64,000 nt of DNA from Pseudomonas bubulae (GTDB lineage: Bacteria; Pseudomonadota; Gammaproteobacteria; Pseudomonadales; Pseudomonadaceae): the NCBI RefSeq assembly GCF_900618535.1, contig NZ_UYJA01000002.1, positions 496,001 to 560,000 on the forward strand, in the 5' to 3' direction. Below are positions 1 to 11,241 of this stretch, one piece after another; within the stretch, counting starts at the first letter, position 1, and the number at the start of each line of letters is the position of its first letter. Position numbers and translations under genes: made by a program. Under the pieces are notes generated by a model that was not told the origin of the DNA, did not search any database, and saw only the letters and a program-made list of their open reading frames with translations.

Positions 1-1036
1 CCCGCAGGCGTTGCGTGATGCAGTTGGCCAGCACATTGCCAGTGGCCATAACCAGTACTCCCCAATGACCGGCCTGCCTGCGTTGCGTCAGCAAGTGGCG
101 GCCAAGATCGCCCGTAGCTATGGCGCACAGGTGGATGCTGACACTGAAGTGACCATCACCCCCGGCGCTACCCAGGCTATTTTCTGCGCCATTCAGGCCG
201 TGATTCATGCTGGCGATGAAGTCATTGTGTTTGATCCGTGCTACGACAGCTACGAGCCTTCGGTCGAACTGGCGGGTGGCCGTTGTGTGCATGTGCAGTT
301 GGGGTTGAATGACTTTTCGATAGACTGGCAAAAGCTTGAAGATGCGCTGAGCCCGCGCACGCGCATGATCATTCTCAACAGCCCGCACAACCCCAGTGGT
401 GCCTTGATCAGCCGTGCCGAGCTTGACCAGTTGGCCCGCCTGATTGCTGATCGGGATATCTACCTCATCAGCGATGAGGTGTACGAACACCTGGTGTTCG
501 ATGGCGTGCCCCATGTCAGTGTTTTGTCCCATCCTGAACTGTACGATCGTGCATTCGTGGTCAGCTCTTTCGGCAAGACGTATCACGTTACGGGCTGGAA
601 AACCGGTTATGTCGTGGCACCGCCGGCTCTGACCGCCGAATTGCGCAAGGTTCACCAGTACGTCAGTTTTTGCGGGGTCACTCCCCTGCAATATGCATTG
701 GCTGACTTTATGAGTGCCCACCCCGAGCACGTTGAAGAGTTGCCCGGGTTTTATCAGGCCAAGCGAGACCTGTTTTGTGATTTGCTGAACCCATCGCGTT
801 TTACTTTCAAACCGGTGGCAGGGACGTATTTCCAGTTGGTGGATTACTCCCGAATTCGTCCGGACCTCAATGATGTCGACATGGCGGTGTGGCTGACCCG
901 TGAGCATGGTGTAGCCACCATTCCGGTGTCGGTGTTCTACCAGGCCCCGCCCGCAGGGCAACGGCTGGTTCGACTGTGTTTTGCCAAACGCGAGGAGACG
1001 CTGCGTGAAGCAGCAGAGAAACTATGCGTGATCTAA
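1..1036 (+). CDS. Methionine-type PLP aminotransferase, 5' truncated by window edge
   Basis: Class I/II pyridoxal-phosphate aminotransferase of the YbdL/methionine aminotransferase type. The reading frame is open from base 2, so the first ~40 residues lie outside the window. Visible fold-type I signatures are the NSPHNPSG segment, the SDEVYEHLVFDG segment, and the SSFGKTYHVTGWK segment, whose lysine is expected to bind PLP. Its stop overlaps the start of the next gene by 13 bases, so the two are translationally linked. The partner is an omega-amidase. Glutamine-dependent transamination of a keto acid such as 2-oxo-4-methylthiobutyrate would yield 2-oxoglutaramate, which the amidase hydrolyses. 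Substrate is inferred from family and pairing. Confidence 0.9.
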   Translation, partial: PQALRDAVGQHIASGHNQYSPMTGLPALRQQVAAKIARSYGAQVDADTEVTITPGATQAIFCAIQAVIHAGDEVIVFDPCYDSYEPSVELAGGRCVHVQLGLNDFSIDWQKLEDALSPRTRMIILNSPHNPSGALISRAELDQLARLIADRDIYLISDEVYEHLVFDGVPHVSVLSHPELYDRAFVVSSFGKTYHVTGWKTGYVVAPPALTAELRKVHQYVSFCGVTPLQYALADFMSAHPEHVEELPGFYQAKRDLFCDLLNPSRFTFKPVAGTYFQLVDYSRIRPDLNDVDMAVWLTREHGVATIPVSVFYQAPPAGQRLVRLCFAKREETLREAAEKLCVI

Positions 1037-1815
1037 AGGGATTACCCGATTTAAACGTAGCGCTGGTGCAAACCACGCTGGCCTGGCATGACCCTCAGGC
1101 CAACTTCGATCATTTCGACGAGCTGCTCGAGCAGGCTGTTGGCGCTGACCTGGTGGTCTTGCCTGAGATGTTCACCACCGGCTTCAGCATGGAGTCCAGT
1201 ACCCTTGCTGAGCCCGAAAGCGGCCCGACCACCGAGTGGCTGCGCAAGCAGGCACAAAGGCTCAATGCCGTGGTGACGGGCAGCGTGATTGTGCTCGCGG
1301 CGGATGGCAGCCACCGCAACCGCCTGTTGTGGGCGCGTCCGGATGGCGAAGTGCTGCATTACGACAAACGCCACCTGTTCCGAATGGCCGGTGAGCATGA
1401 GCATTTCACTCCGGGTGAGCGTCAGGTCCAGTTTGAGGTCAAGGGCTGGCGTGTTCGCCCGCTGATTTGCTATGACCTGCGCTTCCCGGTGTGGAGCTGC
1501 GACCCCCATGACACCGACCTGTTGCTGTACACCGCCAACTGGCCGGGTGCGCGGCGGTTGCACTGGAACCGTTTGCTGCCGGCGCGGGCCATCGAAAACC
1601 TGTGTTATGTCGCGGCGGTGAACCGGGTGGGCACGGACGGCAAAGGTCTGGTGTATACCGGGGACAGTCATATCCTCGATTTTCAGGGCGAGTCGCTGCT
1701 CAGTGCAGGGGAGGCGGACGGGGTGTTTACCATGAGCCTGAATGCGGGCGAATTGGGTGCTTACCGCGAGCGCTTCCCGGCCAACCTGGATGCGGACAGT
1801 TTTGATCTGCGCTGA
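1024..1815 (+). CDS. Omega-amidase (YafV/Nit2-like nitrilase superfamily)
   Basis: Carbon-nitrogen hydrolase of 263 aa. The three catalytic residues of the nitrilase superfamily are visible: Glu in LPEMFTTGF, Lys in YDKRHLF and Cys in LICYDLRFP. Length and the FRMAGEHEHF context fit YafV/Nit2 enzymes that hydrolyse 2-oxoglutaramate or 2-oxosuccinamate to the 2-oxo acid and ammonia in the cytoplasm. The start ATG lies inside the end of the upstream aminotransferase gene (13-base overlap). This pairing is the known glutamine-transaminase/omega-amidase arrangement and makes the transamination irreversible. No signal peptide is seen. Confidence 0.92.
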   Translation: MRDLKGLPDLNVALVQTTLAWHDPQANFDHFDELLEQAVGADLVVLPEMFTTGFSMESSTLAEPESGPTTEWLRKQAQRLNAVVTGSVIVLAADGSHRNRLLWARPDGEVLHYDKRHLFRMAGEHEHFTPGERQVQFEVKGWRVRPLICYDLRFPVWSCDPHDTDLLLYTANWPGARRLHWNRLLPARAIENLCYVAAVNRVGTDGKGLVYTGDSHILDFQGESLLSAGEADGVFTMSLNAGELGAYRERFPANLDADSFDLR

Positions 1816-1854
1816 TTTGTAGAAGCAGTTATCAGCTTGTGTGTACGACGTAAA

Positions 1855-1947
1855 CCTGTGGGAGCGTGGCTTGCCCGCGATGGCATCACCGCGGTCTGCC
1901 TGCCAAATCGCGCCGCCTGAATCGCGAGCAAGCCCGCTCCCACAGGG
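1855..1947. repeat. Paired REP palindrome (pseudomonad intergenic repeat)
   Basis: Two inverted copies of the REP core (TGTGGGAGCGTGGCTTGCCC and its converse ending GCTCCCACAG) face each other across ~40 bases between convergent genes. Related pairs occur at 7129, 35645 and 60521 in this window. The whole unit can fold as a long cruciform. Confidence 0.9.
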
Positions 1948-1974
1948 GCTGGTGATTGCCGGTCATGATGCAAT

Positions 1975-2009
1975 AAAAAGCCCCCAGGGTTCTCACCTTG
2001 GGGGCTTTT
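1975..2009 (-). terminator. Rho-independent terminator after leuA
   Basis: A hairpin with arms AGCCCCCA and TGGGGGCT is flanked by A-run and T-run, so it can work in both directions. It lies 18 bases past the leuA stop and between convergent transcription units. Confidence 0.9.
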
Positions 2010-2026
2010 GCGTTTCAGGCCAACGT

Positions 2027-3706
2027 TTACGCGGCTTTCGCCTCGGCTTCGCTCAGGGAACGGTTCAGAGCGCTGAACAATGCCTTGAAGCTTGCCGTGG
2101 TGATGTTTTCATCAATGCCCACGCCATGCACGGCTCGGCCGCCATTGACCCGCAACTCTATATAAGCCGCAGCCTTGGCGTTGGTGCCAGCACCAATCGC
2201 ATGCTCGTTGTAGTCCATTATTTCGGCATTGACCGGCAGGCCGGCTACCAGTGCTTCCAGCGCGCCGTTGCCTTTGCCGCTCCAGCGCAGATTGGTTTCG
2301 CCGTCGCCTTTGGCCGAGACTTCGACTTCGACCGCACTGTGACCGTTCTCTTCCTGCAAGCGATGGCTGACCAGCGCGTAAGGAGTGTTGGCCTGCAAGT
2401 ACTCGGTGCGCAGCAAGCTGTGAATCTGCTGAGCAGTCATTTCCAGGCCCAGACGGTCAGTTTCGCGTTGTACCACCTGGCTGAATTCGATCTGCATCCG
2501 GCGCGGCAAGCTGATGCCGTATTCCTGCTCCAGCAGGTAAGCGATCCCGCCTTTGCCAGACTGGCTGTTAACCCGAATCACGGCTTCGTAGCTGCGACCG
2601 ATATCCGCCGGATCGATCGGCAAGTACGGCACTTCCCACAGGGCGTCCGGTTTCTGCTGGGCGAAGCCTTTGCGGATGGCGTCCTGGTGCGAACCCGAGA
2701 ACGCGGTGTGCACCAGGTCGCCCACATACGGGTGACGCGGGTGCACCGGGATCTGGTTGCACTCTTCGACAACCTTGCGCACGCCATCGATATCGGAGAA
2801 GTCCAGCTGCGGATCCAGGCCCTGGGTGTACATGTTCAGGGCCACGGTCACCAGGTCGACGTTACCGGTCCGTTCGCCGTTACCGAACAGGCAGCCTTCA
2901 ACACGATCGGCGCCAGCCATCAGGCCCAGCTCGGTGGCGGCTACACCGGTGCCACGGTCGTTGTGGGTGTGCAGGCTGATCAGCACGCTGTCACGGCGAT
3001 TGATATTGCGGCCGAACCATTCGATCTGGTCGGCGTAGATATTCGGCGTCGCGCACTCAACGGTGGCAGGCAAGTTGAGGATCATCTTGTGCTCAGGCGT
3101 CGGGTTCCACACTTCGATTACCGCGTCACACACTTCCTTGGCGAACTCCAGTTCGGTGGCGCTGAAGGTCTCTGGCGAGTATTCGAACGTCCAGTGGGTT
3201 TCGGGCTGCTGAGCGGCGTATTTGACGAACAGCTTCGCCGCGCTGACCGCGATTTCCTTGATGCCGTCCTTGTCCTGGTTGAACACGATGCGGCGGAAAG
3301 CAGGGCAAGTGGCGTTGTACAGGTGGACGATAGCCTTTTTCGCGCCGCGCAGCGATTCGAAGGTGCGGGCGATCAAGTCTTCGCGGCCCTGGGTCAGCAC
3401 CTGGATAGTGGTGTCGTCCGGTATATGGCCGTCTTCGATCAGGGTGCGGACAAAGTCAAAGTCGGTTTGCGATGCCGCCGGGAACGATGCCTCGATTTCT
3501 TTAACGCCTACGCTGACCAGGGTTTTCCAGAAGCGCAGCTTCTTTACCGCATCCATCGGTTCGATCAGCGACTGGTTACCGTCGCGCAAATCGGAACTGC
3601 ACCAGATCGGCGCCTGGGTGATGGTTTTCGACGGCCAGGTACGGTCGGGCAAGTCAATGACCGGGAAGGCGCGGTACTTGGAAGATGGGTTCTTGAGCAT
3701 GGTCAT
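2027..3706 (-). CDS. leuA: 2-isopropylmalate synthase
   Basis: First committed enzyme of leucine synthesis: condenses acetyl-CoA with 2-oxoisovalerate. The 559 aa protein is the longer LeuA class typical of pseudomonads. The N-terminal TIM barrel carries [11 protein letters not shown] (substrate and metal binding) and the metal-binding HTH of [11 protein letters not shown]. The C-terminal ~150 residues form the leucine-sensing regulatory domain. The start follows AAGGATAG at a normal distance. A second in-frame ATG two codons later (MTML) is a possible alternative. A leader peptide and attenuator upstream indicate control by leucyl-tRNA charging. Confidence 0.97.
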   Translation of the reverse strand: MTMLKNPSSKYRAFPVIDLPDRTWPSKTITQAPIWCSSDLRDGNQSLIEPMDAVKKLRFWKTLVSVGVKEIEASFPAASQTDFDFVRTLIEDGHIPDDTTIQVLTQGREDLIARTFESLRGAKKAIVHLYNATCPAFRRIVFNQDKDGIKEIAVSAAKLFVKYAAQQPETHWTFEYSPETFSATELEFAKEVCDAVIEVWNPTPEHKMILNLPATVECATPNIYADQIEWFGRNINRRDSVLISLHTHNDRGTGVAATELGLMAGADRVEGCLFGNGERTGNVDLVTVALNMYTQGLDPQLDFSDIDGVRKVVEECNQIPVHPRHPYVGDLVHTAFSGSHQDAIRKGFAQQKPDALWEVPYLPIDPADIGRSYEAVIRVNSQSGKGGIAYLLEQEYGISLPRRMQIEFSQVVQRETDRLGLEMTAQQIHSLLRTEYLQANTPYALVSHRLQEENGHSAVEVEVSAKGDGETNLRWSGKGNGALEALVAGLPVNAEIMDYNEHAIGAGTNAKAAAYIELRVNGGRAVHGVGIDENITTASFKALFSALNRSLSEAEAKAA

Positions 3707-3754
3707 CAGGCTATCCTTAATATGCAGGCCTGCGATTCAGACGCGGCGAGCCGG

Positions 3755-3822
3755 AAAAAAACAAAGCAGAAGGCGAGGCACCGCAACTAGCTTTGCAGTC
3801 GTGCACTGACGAGGCAAAGGCT
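3755..3822 (-). promoter_or_regulatory. leuA transcription attenuator (terminator/antiterminator)
   Basis: Read on the minus strand, three segments compete. Segment 1, AGCCTTTGC (3814-3822), lies inside the leader-peptide codons. Segment 2, GCAAAGC (3790-3796), overlaps the leader stop. Segment 3, GCTTTG (3762-3767), is followed directly by seven Ts (3755-3761). Pairing 2 with 3, with an inner GCG/CGC stem, forms a rho-independent terminator. Pairing 1 with 2 prevents it. A ribosome stalled at the early Leu codons leaves segment 1 free and allows readthrough into leuA. This is the classical attenuation logic. Confidence 0.82.
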
Positions 3823-3864
3823 GCGATGTTGGCGAAGCAGAATGAGGACGTGAGGTGTGTTCAT
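3787..3864 (-). CDS. leuA leader peptide
   Basis: A 25-codon reading frame (MNTPHVLILLRQHRSLCLVS then five residues and TAG) lies in the leuA leader, preceded by AGGG about 12 bases upstream of its ATG. Six of its 25 codons are leucine, including the tight Leu-Ile-Leu-Leu group at residues 7-10 and Leu-Cys-Leu at 16-18. Stalling at the first group would leave the antiterminator segment exposed. No other role is expected for the peptide. The assignment rests on codon content and on its fit with the attenuator hairpins. Confidence 0.78.
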   Translation of the reverse strand: MNTPHVLILLRQHRSLCLVSARLQS

Positions 3865-3901
3865 AGGCTCAACCCTAACCATTGGCGGGAAAGATGGCAA
3901 G

Positions 3902-3931
3902 CCTATAAAAAATATTGAGATAAATGCTCAA
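3902..3931 (-). promoter_or_regulatory. Possible leuA leader promoter
   Basis: On the minus strand TTGAGC (3926-3931) and TATAGG (3902-3907) are separated by 18 bases and lie ~40 bases upstream of the leader ATG. The match to sigma-70 consensus is moderate. An inverted repeat ATTGAG/CTCAAT (3914-3932) overlaps the -35 side. Confidence 0.4.
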
Positions 3932-4051
3932 TAAGACGAGAGATGCGCGTTTTTATAGCGCATATTGATAAATGTCTTGCTCGATATTGCGTGATTTAAA
4001 GGGAGGGCTTGCCTCGCGTGCCACGAGGTGTTTTCCCTTTTTGAGCGCTTC

Positions 4052-4876
4052 TCAGGGAGTGAAGGCACCAATGAAAATCGCCGGATCAACCCGCGCATCA
4101 TTGAGGCTGACGTTCCAGTGCATATGCGGGCCCGTGGCCCGACCTGTCGCGCCAACCTTGCCCACCACATCGCCGCGGGCCAGTTGCTGGCCCACGCGGG
4201 TGTCGATTTTCGACATATGGCAGAACATGCTGATAAAGCCCTGGCCGTGGTCGACAAACACCGTGTTGCCATTGAAGAAGTAATTGCCGATCAGGATTAC
4301 CTTGCCCGCTGCCGGGGTCTTGATCGGCGTGCCAGCTGGTACGGCGAAGTCGAGACCGGCGTGAGGGTTGCGCTCTTCGCCATTGAAGAAGCGGCGCACG
4401 CCGAACTTGCTCGACAGCGGGCCATTGACCGGTTTGTCCAGCAACAGGTTGCTCGGCGTGTTGGGGCTGAAGGTGCGGTAGGCCTTGATCTGGATCGCCA
4501 GCTCGTTGTCGATGCGCTTGATATCGGCCGGGTCGGGATTGACCTGACGCTTGTTTTTCAAGGTGATGTGTTGCTCGGGGTATTTTTTGCTGCCCACCGC
4601 AAAGCTCAGGTTGCGCCCGCCGGAGGTGATCTGCTGGCTACCGGGTTTGACCGTCAACGGGATGCCGACAATCGCCCGCCAGGTGTCCTGTTCCTTGATC
4701 ACCATGACCGGCTTGCCGTCATAGCTGGCCTTGGGCGCCTGGGCGCCGCTGCCCAGCTCAATCACGGCCACCCCTCCGGGCACCGGTTTGTTCAGCAGGC
4801 GGGTGATATAGCTGTCAGCCGCCTGAGCATTGAAAGTCAGGCACAGCAACAGCACGGCAGAGAAAAAACGTGGCAT
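4052..4876 (-). CDS. Secreted M23 family peptidase
   Basis: Lysostaphin-type (LytM/M23) zinc endopeptidase of 274 aa that probably cuts peptidoglycan cross-bridges. Residues 1-19 form a signal peptide ending AQA. The C-terminal catalytic domain (about 155-270) has the zinc ligands in HAGLDFAVP and HMHW, plus the usual KFGVRR and GPHMHW context. The middle region (20-150) is a beta-rich prodomain-like part seen in this family. Only 3 bases separate it from the upstream xseA stop, so they are likely co-transcribed. Confidence 0.92.
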   Translation of the reverse strand: MPRFFSAVLLLCLTFNAQAADSYITRLLNKPVPGGVAVIELGSGAQAPKASYDGKPVMVIKEQDTWRAIVGIPLTVKPGSQQITSGGRNLSFAVGSKKYPEQHITLKNKRQVNPDPADIKRIDNELAIQIKAYRTFSPNTPSNLLLDKPVNGPLSSKFGVRRFFNGEERNPHAGLDFAVPAGTPIKTPAAGKVILIGNYFFNGNTVFVDHGQGFISMFCHMSKIDTRVGQQLARGDVVGKVGATGRATGPHMHWNVSLNDARVDPAIFIGAFTP

Positions 4877-4879
4877 TGG

Positions 4880-6259
4880 TTAATCCAGTAAAGAAAGGGT
4901 GACGGGCGTGAGGTGATTGTCCTCAACGCGCACTTGCAGTTCGCCTTCGCCCAGCCTGGCGGTCAAGCGCTGACCGTTTTGCGTTTGCGCGGCCCGGCGA
5001 ACGGCATTGCCCTTTTCATCGAGCAGGATGCTGTAGCCACGGCCCAGGGTCGCCAGCGGACTGACCACATGCAGGGTTTGCATCTGGTTTTGCAGCTGCA
5101 TGCGGCGCGCCTTGAGGCCTTCGCGCATGGCCCGGGGCAAGCGCTCGGCCAGGCTGTCCAGACGCTGGCGCAACATGGCCAGCTGACGCCCCGGATGTTG
5201 TGCGGCCAGACGGGTTTCGAGGCGGATCAGGCGTTCGCGGCGAGTATTCAGGCTGCGCTCGAAAGCCCGGCGCATGCGCATGTCCAGATCATCCAGGCGT
5301 TGGGCTTGCTGACGCAGACGTTCGCCGGGGTGACGCAGGCGTCGCGCCAGGCCGTCGAGGCGCAAGCGGTCGCGCATCAGGCGATCACGAATGCGCATCA
5401 CCAGGCGCCGATGCAGGCTGTCGATGCGCCGTTGCAGGTCGCTTGAGTCCGGTGCCAGCAGCTCGGCCGCGGCCGAAGGCGTGGGCGCGCGCACGTCTGC
5501 CACGAAGTCGGCGATCGAGACATCGGTTTCGTGACCCACGGCACTGACGACAGGGGTAACGCAGGCATCGATGGCGCGAGCCACGGCTTCTTCGTTGAAA
5601 CACCACAGGTCTTCCAGCGAGCCGCCGCCGCGGGCCAGGATCAGTGCGTCAAAGCCCCGTGCATCGGCCAGCTTGAGGGCACGGACGATTTGCGCCGTGG
5701 CTTCGCGGCCTTGAACGGCGGTGGGGATCAGGGTCAGTTCGACTTGTGGCGCACGGCGGCGGAACACGCTGATGATGTCGCGAATCACCGCGCCGGTGGG
5801 CGAGCTGACAATACCGATGCGCTGCGGGTGAGCGGGCAGGGCGACCTTGCGTTCGGGGCTGAACAGGCCTTCGGCGCCGAGCTTTTCCTTGAGTGCATCG
5901 AAGGCCAGGCGCAGTGCGCCGTCGCCGGCGGGTTCTACAGTGTCGAGGATCAATTGGTAATCGCCACGGCCTTCAAACAGCGAGACCTTGCCGCGCACCT
6001 TGACCGCCAGGCCATCCTTGAGCGCCTGACGAACCCGCGCAGCGTTATTGCGAAACAGCGCACAACGCACCTGGGCGCCGCTGTCCTTGAGGGTGAAATA
6101 TACGTGGCCAGAGGCCGGGCGGGCGAGGTTGGAGATTTCGCCTTCTACCCAGATATTGCTGAACACGTCTTCGAGCAGCACCCGCGCCCGGCCATTGAGC
6201 TGGCTGACGGTCAGGACTTCCCGGTCGAGATTGAGTCTTGCAAAGGGGTCTTTAATCAT
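4880..6259 (-). CDS. xseA: Exodeoxyribonuclease VII large subunit
   Basis: XseA degrades single-stranded DNA with XseB, which is not encoded here. The protein shows the N-terminal OB-fold (EGEISNLARPASGHVYF), the nuclease core with GAVIRDI, ARGGGSLEDLW and AVGHETD, and the long Arg-rich coiled-coil C-terminus (~290-400). I chose ATG at 6259 (MIKDPFARL), the start usual in Pseudomonas, giving 459 aa. The frame is open to an ATG at 6271, which would add MMTR; neither has a clear ribosome-binding site. Confidence 0.95.
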   Translation of the reverse strand: MIKDPFARLNLDREVLTVSQLNGRARVLLEDVFSNIWVEGEISNLARPASGHVYFTLKDSGAQVRCALFRNNAARVRQALKDGLAVKVRGKVSLFEGRGDYQLILDTVEPAGDGALRLAFDALKEKLGAEGLFSPERKVALPAHPQRIGIVSSPTGAVIRDIISVFRRRAPQVELTLIPTAVQGREATAQIVRALKLADARGFDALILARGGGSLEDLWCFNEEAVARAIDACVTPVVSAVGHETDVSIADFVADVRAPTPSAAAELLAPDSSDLQRRIDSLHRRLVMRIRDRLMRDRLRLDGLARRLRHPGERLRQQAQRLDDLDMRMRRAFERSLNTRRERLIRLETRLAAQHPGRQLAMLRQRLDSLAERLPRAMREGLKARRMQLQNQMQTLHVVSPLATLGRGYSILLDEKGNAVRRAAQTQNGQRLTARLGEGELQVRVEDNHLTPVTLSLLD

Positions 6260-6339
6260 GCGGGTCATCATAAGGGCGGATTGTTATCACTGCACCTGTC
6301 TGATAGAAGTCTGCGCACTAAAAACAAGGAAGCAGAGCA

Positions 6340-7086
6340 ATGGATTTGCCGTTTAGTGGTGGTGAGTGGGTGCTGCTGGAGCTGGCCATTGCCCTGGCCT
6401 ATATCGTCTTTGGTGTGGCCGGGTTCGGCACGGCGCTGGTGGCCGGGCCGATCCTGATTCTGTGCCTGCCGCTGTCGAAAATCATCCCGCTGCTGGTGCT
6501 GCTGGATTTTGTGGCGGCCTTTGGTAACTGGCTGCCGTCGCGCCGGGATGTGGTGCGATCCGAGTTGCTGCGCTTGCTGCCGTGCATGGCGATCGGCTGT
6601 GTGGTGGGCGTGGTGTTTTTGCTGAACCTTAAATCCGACCTGTTGTTGCTGTTGATGGGGGTTTTTATCACCGCTTACGCCTTGTACAGTTTGGCGGTGA
6701 AGGTGAAGCCGGCACGGCTCGCTGCCGGTTGGGCCATCCCCACGGGTATCACCGGCGGGTTGTTTGGTGCGCTGTTTGGCAGTGGCGGTTTTTTGTATGC
6801 GCTTTATCTGAATGCCCGCTTGCCCAAAGACGCTGCCCGCGCCACCCAGAGTGCGTTGATCAGTTGCAGCACCGTGGTGCGTCTTACGTTGTTCGTGCTT
6901 GCCGGTGTGTATGCCGATGGCGAGCTGTTGTTGCTTGGCGCCTGCCTGTTGCCGGCGATGGCAATGGGGTTGTGGGTTGGCCGCCGGCTGACGCGCAAAT
7001 TGTCCCGCGAGGCGTTTGTGCGGCTGGTAACGTGGCTGGTGCTGGCCAGCGGCATTGCGCTGATTGCGCGTTATCTGAGTGCTTGA
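6340..7086 (+). CDS. TauE/SafE family sulfite-exporter-like permease
   Basis: Integral membrane protein of 248 aa with about eight hydrophobic segments and the Gly-rich repeats GVAGFGTALVAGP near the N-terminus and GALFGSGGFLYALYL near the middle, typical of the TauE/SafE (DUF81) family. Members move small anions such as sulfite, sulfoacetate or other organosulfur compounds; the substrate here is unknown. Divergent from xseA with 80 bases between starts, so promoters for both lie at 6260-6339. The ATG follows AAGGAAGCAGAGCA. Confidence 0.85.
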   Translation: MDLPFSGGEWVLLELAIALAYIVFGVAGFGTALVAGPILILCLPLSKIIPLLVLLDFVAAFGNWLPSRRDVVRSELLRLLPCMAIGCVVGVVFLLNLKSDLLLLLMGVFITAYALYSLAVKVKPARLAAGWAIPTGITGGLFGALFGSGGFLYALYLNARLPKDAARATQSALISCSTVVRLTLFVLAGVYADGELLLLGACLLPAMAMGLWVGRRLTRKLSREAFVRLVTWLVLASGIALIARYLSA

Positions 7087-7128
7087 CCTCGCGAGGTGAG
7101 GCTTTAAGCTGCGCGTCAGCTCTAACTC

Positions 7129-7212
7129 TGTGGGAGCGGGCTTGCTCGCGATGCAGGCACTGCGGTGCCGCAGCCAGATCGCGTCGATGTGATCGCGAGC
7201 AAGCCCGCTCCA
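7129..7212. repeat. Paired REP palindrome
   Basis: Two opposed REP copies (TGTGGGAGCGGGCTTGCTCG and CGCGAGCAAGCCCGCTCC) lie between the permease and the next gene. Same family as 1855, 35645 and 60521. Confidence 0.92.
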
Positions 7213-7258
7213 GCAGTTGCACTGTGTTGCCCTTATTTCACGTACATGTGCCGTCCCC

Positions 7259-7807
7259 ATGAATTCCCAAAGCATCATCGTTCCAAAAATCTCCACCTTG
7301 CCGGTGCATGAGCCGCGTGCCCGGGCCATCGTGCGCTGGCTGGTGCGCAAGAACATCATCGAAGAAGAGCTCACCACCTGCGGCCGTACCGGCAATGGCA
7401 TGGCCTACGCCATCGCCCCCGGTGCCCGTGAAGTGGTGCTGCACCCCGAGGCTCTGCCTTTCGGGCAGCCGGTCAATGGCCTGGAGATCATCACCAAGCG
7501 CTGCATCTACACACCGGCCAAAGGTTTTCTTGAAGAAGCCGGTTGCGCCGAGTGCCGCAAGGAAGTGGGCGAGGCACTGTTTGAAAGCCTCGAAGACTGG
7601 ATGCCGGGGCGTACCGACAACTTCATCTGTCCGCTGTGCGCCCACGAAGACGACATCAACGGTTTTCTGTTTTTACAGCCGTGTGCGTTTTCCAACCTTG
7701 GGTTTATTTTCAACAACTGGGCCGAGGCTGGATTCAAGCAAAGCTTTCTCGACGAGTTCGCCGACTGGCTCGACCAGCCGGTGGCGTGGGTGAAAGTCGA
7801 ACTCTGA
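7259..7807 (+). CDS. Conserved zinc-ribbon-like protein of unknown function
   Basis: Cytoplasmic protein of 182 aa, a kind common in pseudomonads. Two CxxC pairs, in GCAECRKE and ICPLCAHED about 30 residues apart, look like a zinc ribbon. No catalytic motif or membrane segment is recognised. Sometimes such proteins carry a misleading label as sugar-transport ATPase, but there is no Walker A motif here. The start ATG at 7259 (MNSQSIIV) was chosen over the earlier 7217 start because the earlier codons overlap the REP end and look non-coding. Confidence 0.75.
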   Translation: MNSQSIIVPKISTLPVHEPRARAIVRWLVRKNIIEEELTTCGRTGNGMAYAIAPGAREVVLHPEALPFGQPVNGLEIITKRCIYTPAKGFLEEAGCAECRKEVGEALFESLEDWMPGRTDNFICPLCAHEDDINGFLFLQPCAFSNLGFIFNNWAEAGFKQSFLDEFADWLDQPVAWVKVEL

Positions 7808-7819
7808 GGTGAAAATTCC

Positions 7820-9560
<1,741 letters not shown>

Positions 9561-9567
9561 TAGTGGT

Positions 9568-9640
9568 CGCACCCGGGTTCACACCCGGGTGCGATACGAA
9601 TTAAGTCACCGGGGCTGTTTGATTCAGCCCCGTGTCGTTT
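9568..9640 (+). terminator. Two hairpins between guaB and guaA
   Basis: A stem CGCACCCGGGT/ACCCGGGTGCG (9568-9594) is followed by CGGGGCTG/CAGCCCCG (9609-9632) with a short T-poor tail. They could attenuate or stabilise the guaB transcript. The poor T-run makes strong termination uncertain. Confidence 0.5.
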
Positions 9641-9663
9641 CTGAAATTAATCGAGATTTTGTC

Positions 9664-11241
9664 ATGGCCCTCGACATTCACGCTCACCGCATCCTGATCC
9701 TGGACTTCGGTTCCCAGTACACCCAGCTGATCGCCCGCCGCGTGCGCGAAATCGGCGTTTACTGCGAACTGCACCCGTTCGACATGGACGACGCAGCGAT
9801 CCGCGAATTCGCCCCTAAAGGCATCATCCTGGCCGGTGGCCCGGAGTCGGTACACGAAGCCGGCAGCCCGCGCGCCCCACAAGCTGTATTTGACCTGGGC
9901 GTACCGGTTTTCGGTATCTGCTACGGCATGCAGACCATGGCCGAGCAACTGGGCGGCAAGGTTGAAGGTTCCGAGCTGCGCGAGTTTGGTTATGCCCGTG
10001 TAGACGTGGTCGGCAAAAGCCGCCTGCTGGACGGCATCGAAGACCATATCGACGCCGACGGCCTGTTCGGTCTGGACGTGTGGATGAGCCACGGTGACAA
10101 GGTCACCATAATGCCGTCCGACTTCCACATTCTGGCCAGCACTCCAAGCTGCCCGATTGCCGGCATGTTCAGCGACGAGCGCGGCTACTACGGCGTGCAG
10201 TTCCACCCGGAAGTGACCCACACCAAACAGGGTGGCCGCATCCTGTCGCGCTTTATCCTCGACATCTGCGGCTGCGAAGCCCTGTGGACGCCGTCGAAAA
10301 TCGCCGAAGACGCGATTGCCAACATCCGTGCCCAGGTTGGTACCGACAACGTATTGCTGGGCTTGTCCGGCGGCGTTGACTCCTCGGTAGTAGCAGCTTT
10401 GCTGCACAAGGCCATCGGCGACCAGTTGACCTGCGTATTCGTGGACAACGGCCTGCTGCGCCTGCACGAAGGTGAGCAAGTGATGGCCATGTTCGCCGAG
10501 AACATGGGCGTCAAGGTGATTCGCGCCAACGCTGCCGACCAGTTCCTGAACAACCTGGCTGGCGAAAGCGACCCGGAGAAAAAGCGCAAGATCATCGGCC
10601 GTACCTTTATCGACGTGTTCGATGCCGAATCCTGCAAGCTGGAAAACATCAAGTACCTGGCCCAGGGCACCATCTACCCGGACGTGATCGAGTCGGCTGG
10701 CGCCAAGAGCGGCAAGGCTCACGTCATCAAGTCGCACCACAACGTGGGCGGCCTGCCGGATGAAATGAACCTCAAGCTGGTTGAGCCACTGCGTGAGCTG
10801 TTCAAGGACGAAGTCCGTCGTCTGGGTCTGGAACTGGGCCTGCCGTACGACATGGTCTACCGTCACCCGTTCCCGGGCCCGGGTCTGGGCGTGCGCATCC
10901 TGGGTGAAGTGAAAAAGGAATACGCCGACATCCTGCGTCGTGCTGACCACATCTTCATCGAAGAGCTGCGCAAGGCTGACTGGTACCACAAAGTGAGCCA
11001 GGCATTTGTAGTGTTCCAGCCGGTTAAATCGGTTGGTGTTGTAGGCGATGGCCGTCGTTACGCCTGGGTAGTTGCCCTGCGTGCCGTAGAAACCATCGAC
11101 TTCATGACCGCGCGTTGGGCTCATCTGCCTTACGAACTGCTGGAAACCGTCAGCGGCCGGATCATCAACGAAATCGAAGGCATCTCCCGCGTAACTTATG
11201 ACGTGTCGAGCAAGCCGCCGGCAACGATTGAGTGGGAATGA
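9664..11241 (+). CDS. guaA: GMP synthase (glutamine-hydrolysing)
   Basis: Converts XMP to GMP with ATP and glutamine. The 525 aa protein has an N-terminal class I amidotransferase domain with its nucleophile in GICYGMQTM and the His-Glu pair in QFHPEVTH. The ATP-pyrophosphatase domain has the P-loop [10 protein letters not shown], and the C-terminal dimerisation domain ends IEWE. The start is ATG at 9664; the frame is open further upstream but without coding signs. Its last codons and terminator form the left copy of the island attachment repeat, so the gene stays intact after integration. Confidence 0.98.
   Translation: MALDIHAHRILILDFGSQYTQLIARRVREIGVYCELHPFDMDDAAIREFAPKGIILAGGPESVHEAGSPRAPQAVFDLGVPVFGICYGMQTMAEQLGGKVEGSELREFGYARVDVVGKSRLLDGIEDHIDADGLFGLDVWMSHGDKVTIMPSDFHILASTPSCPIAGMFSDERGYYGVQFHPEVTHTKQGGRILSRFILDICGCEALWTPSKIAEDAIANIRAQVGTDNVLLGLSGGVDSSVVAALLHKAIGDQLTCVFVDNGLLRLHEGEQVMAMFAENMGVKVIRANAADQFLNNLAGESDPEKKRKIIGRTFIDVFDAESCKLENIKYLAQGTIYPDVIESAGAKSGKAHVIKSHHNVGGLPDEMNLKLVEPLRELFKDEVRRLGLELGLPYDMVYRHPFPGPGLGVRILGEVKKEYADILRRADHIFIEELRKADWYHKVSQAFVVFQPVKSVGVVGDGRRYAWVVALRAVETIDFMTARWAHLPYELLETVSGRIINEIEGISRVTYDVSSKPPATIEWE

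Noticed and set aside
1841..3790. 649-codon frame on the + strand opposite leuA
   Set aside because: It is antisense to a certain gene. High-GC third positions in Pseudomonas keep the opposite frames open, and its translation shows no domain.
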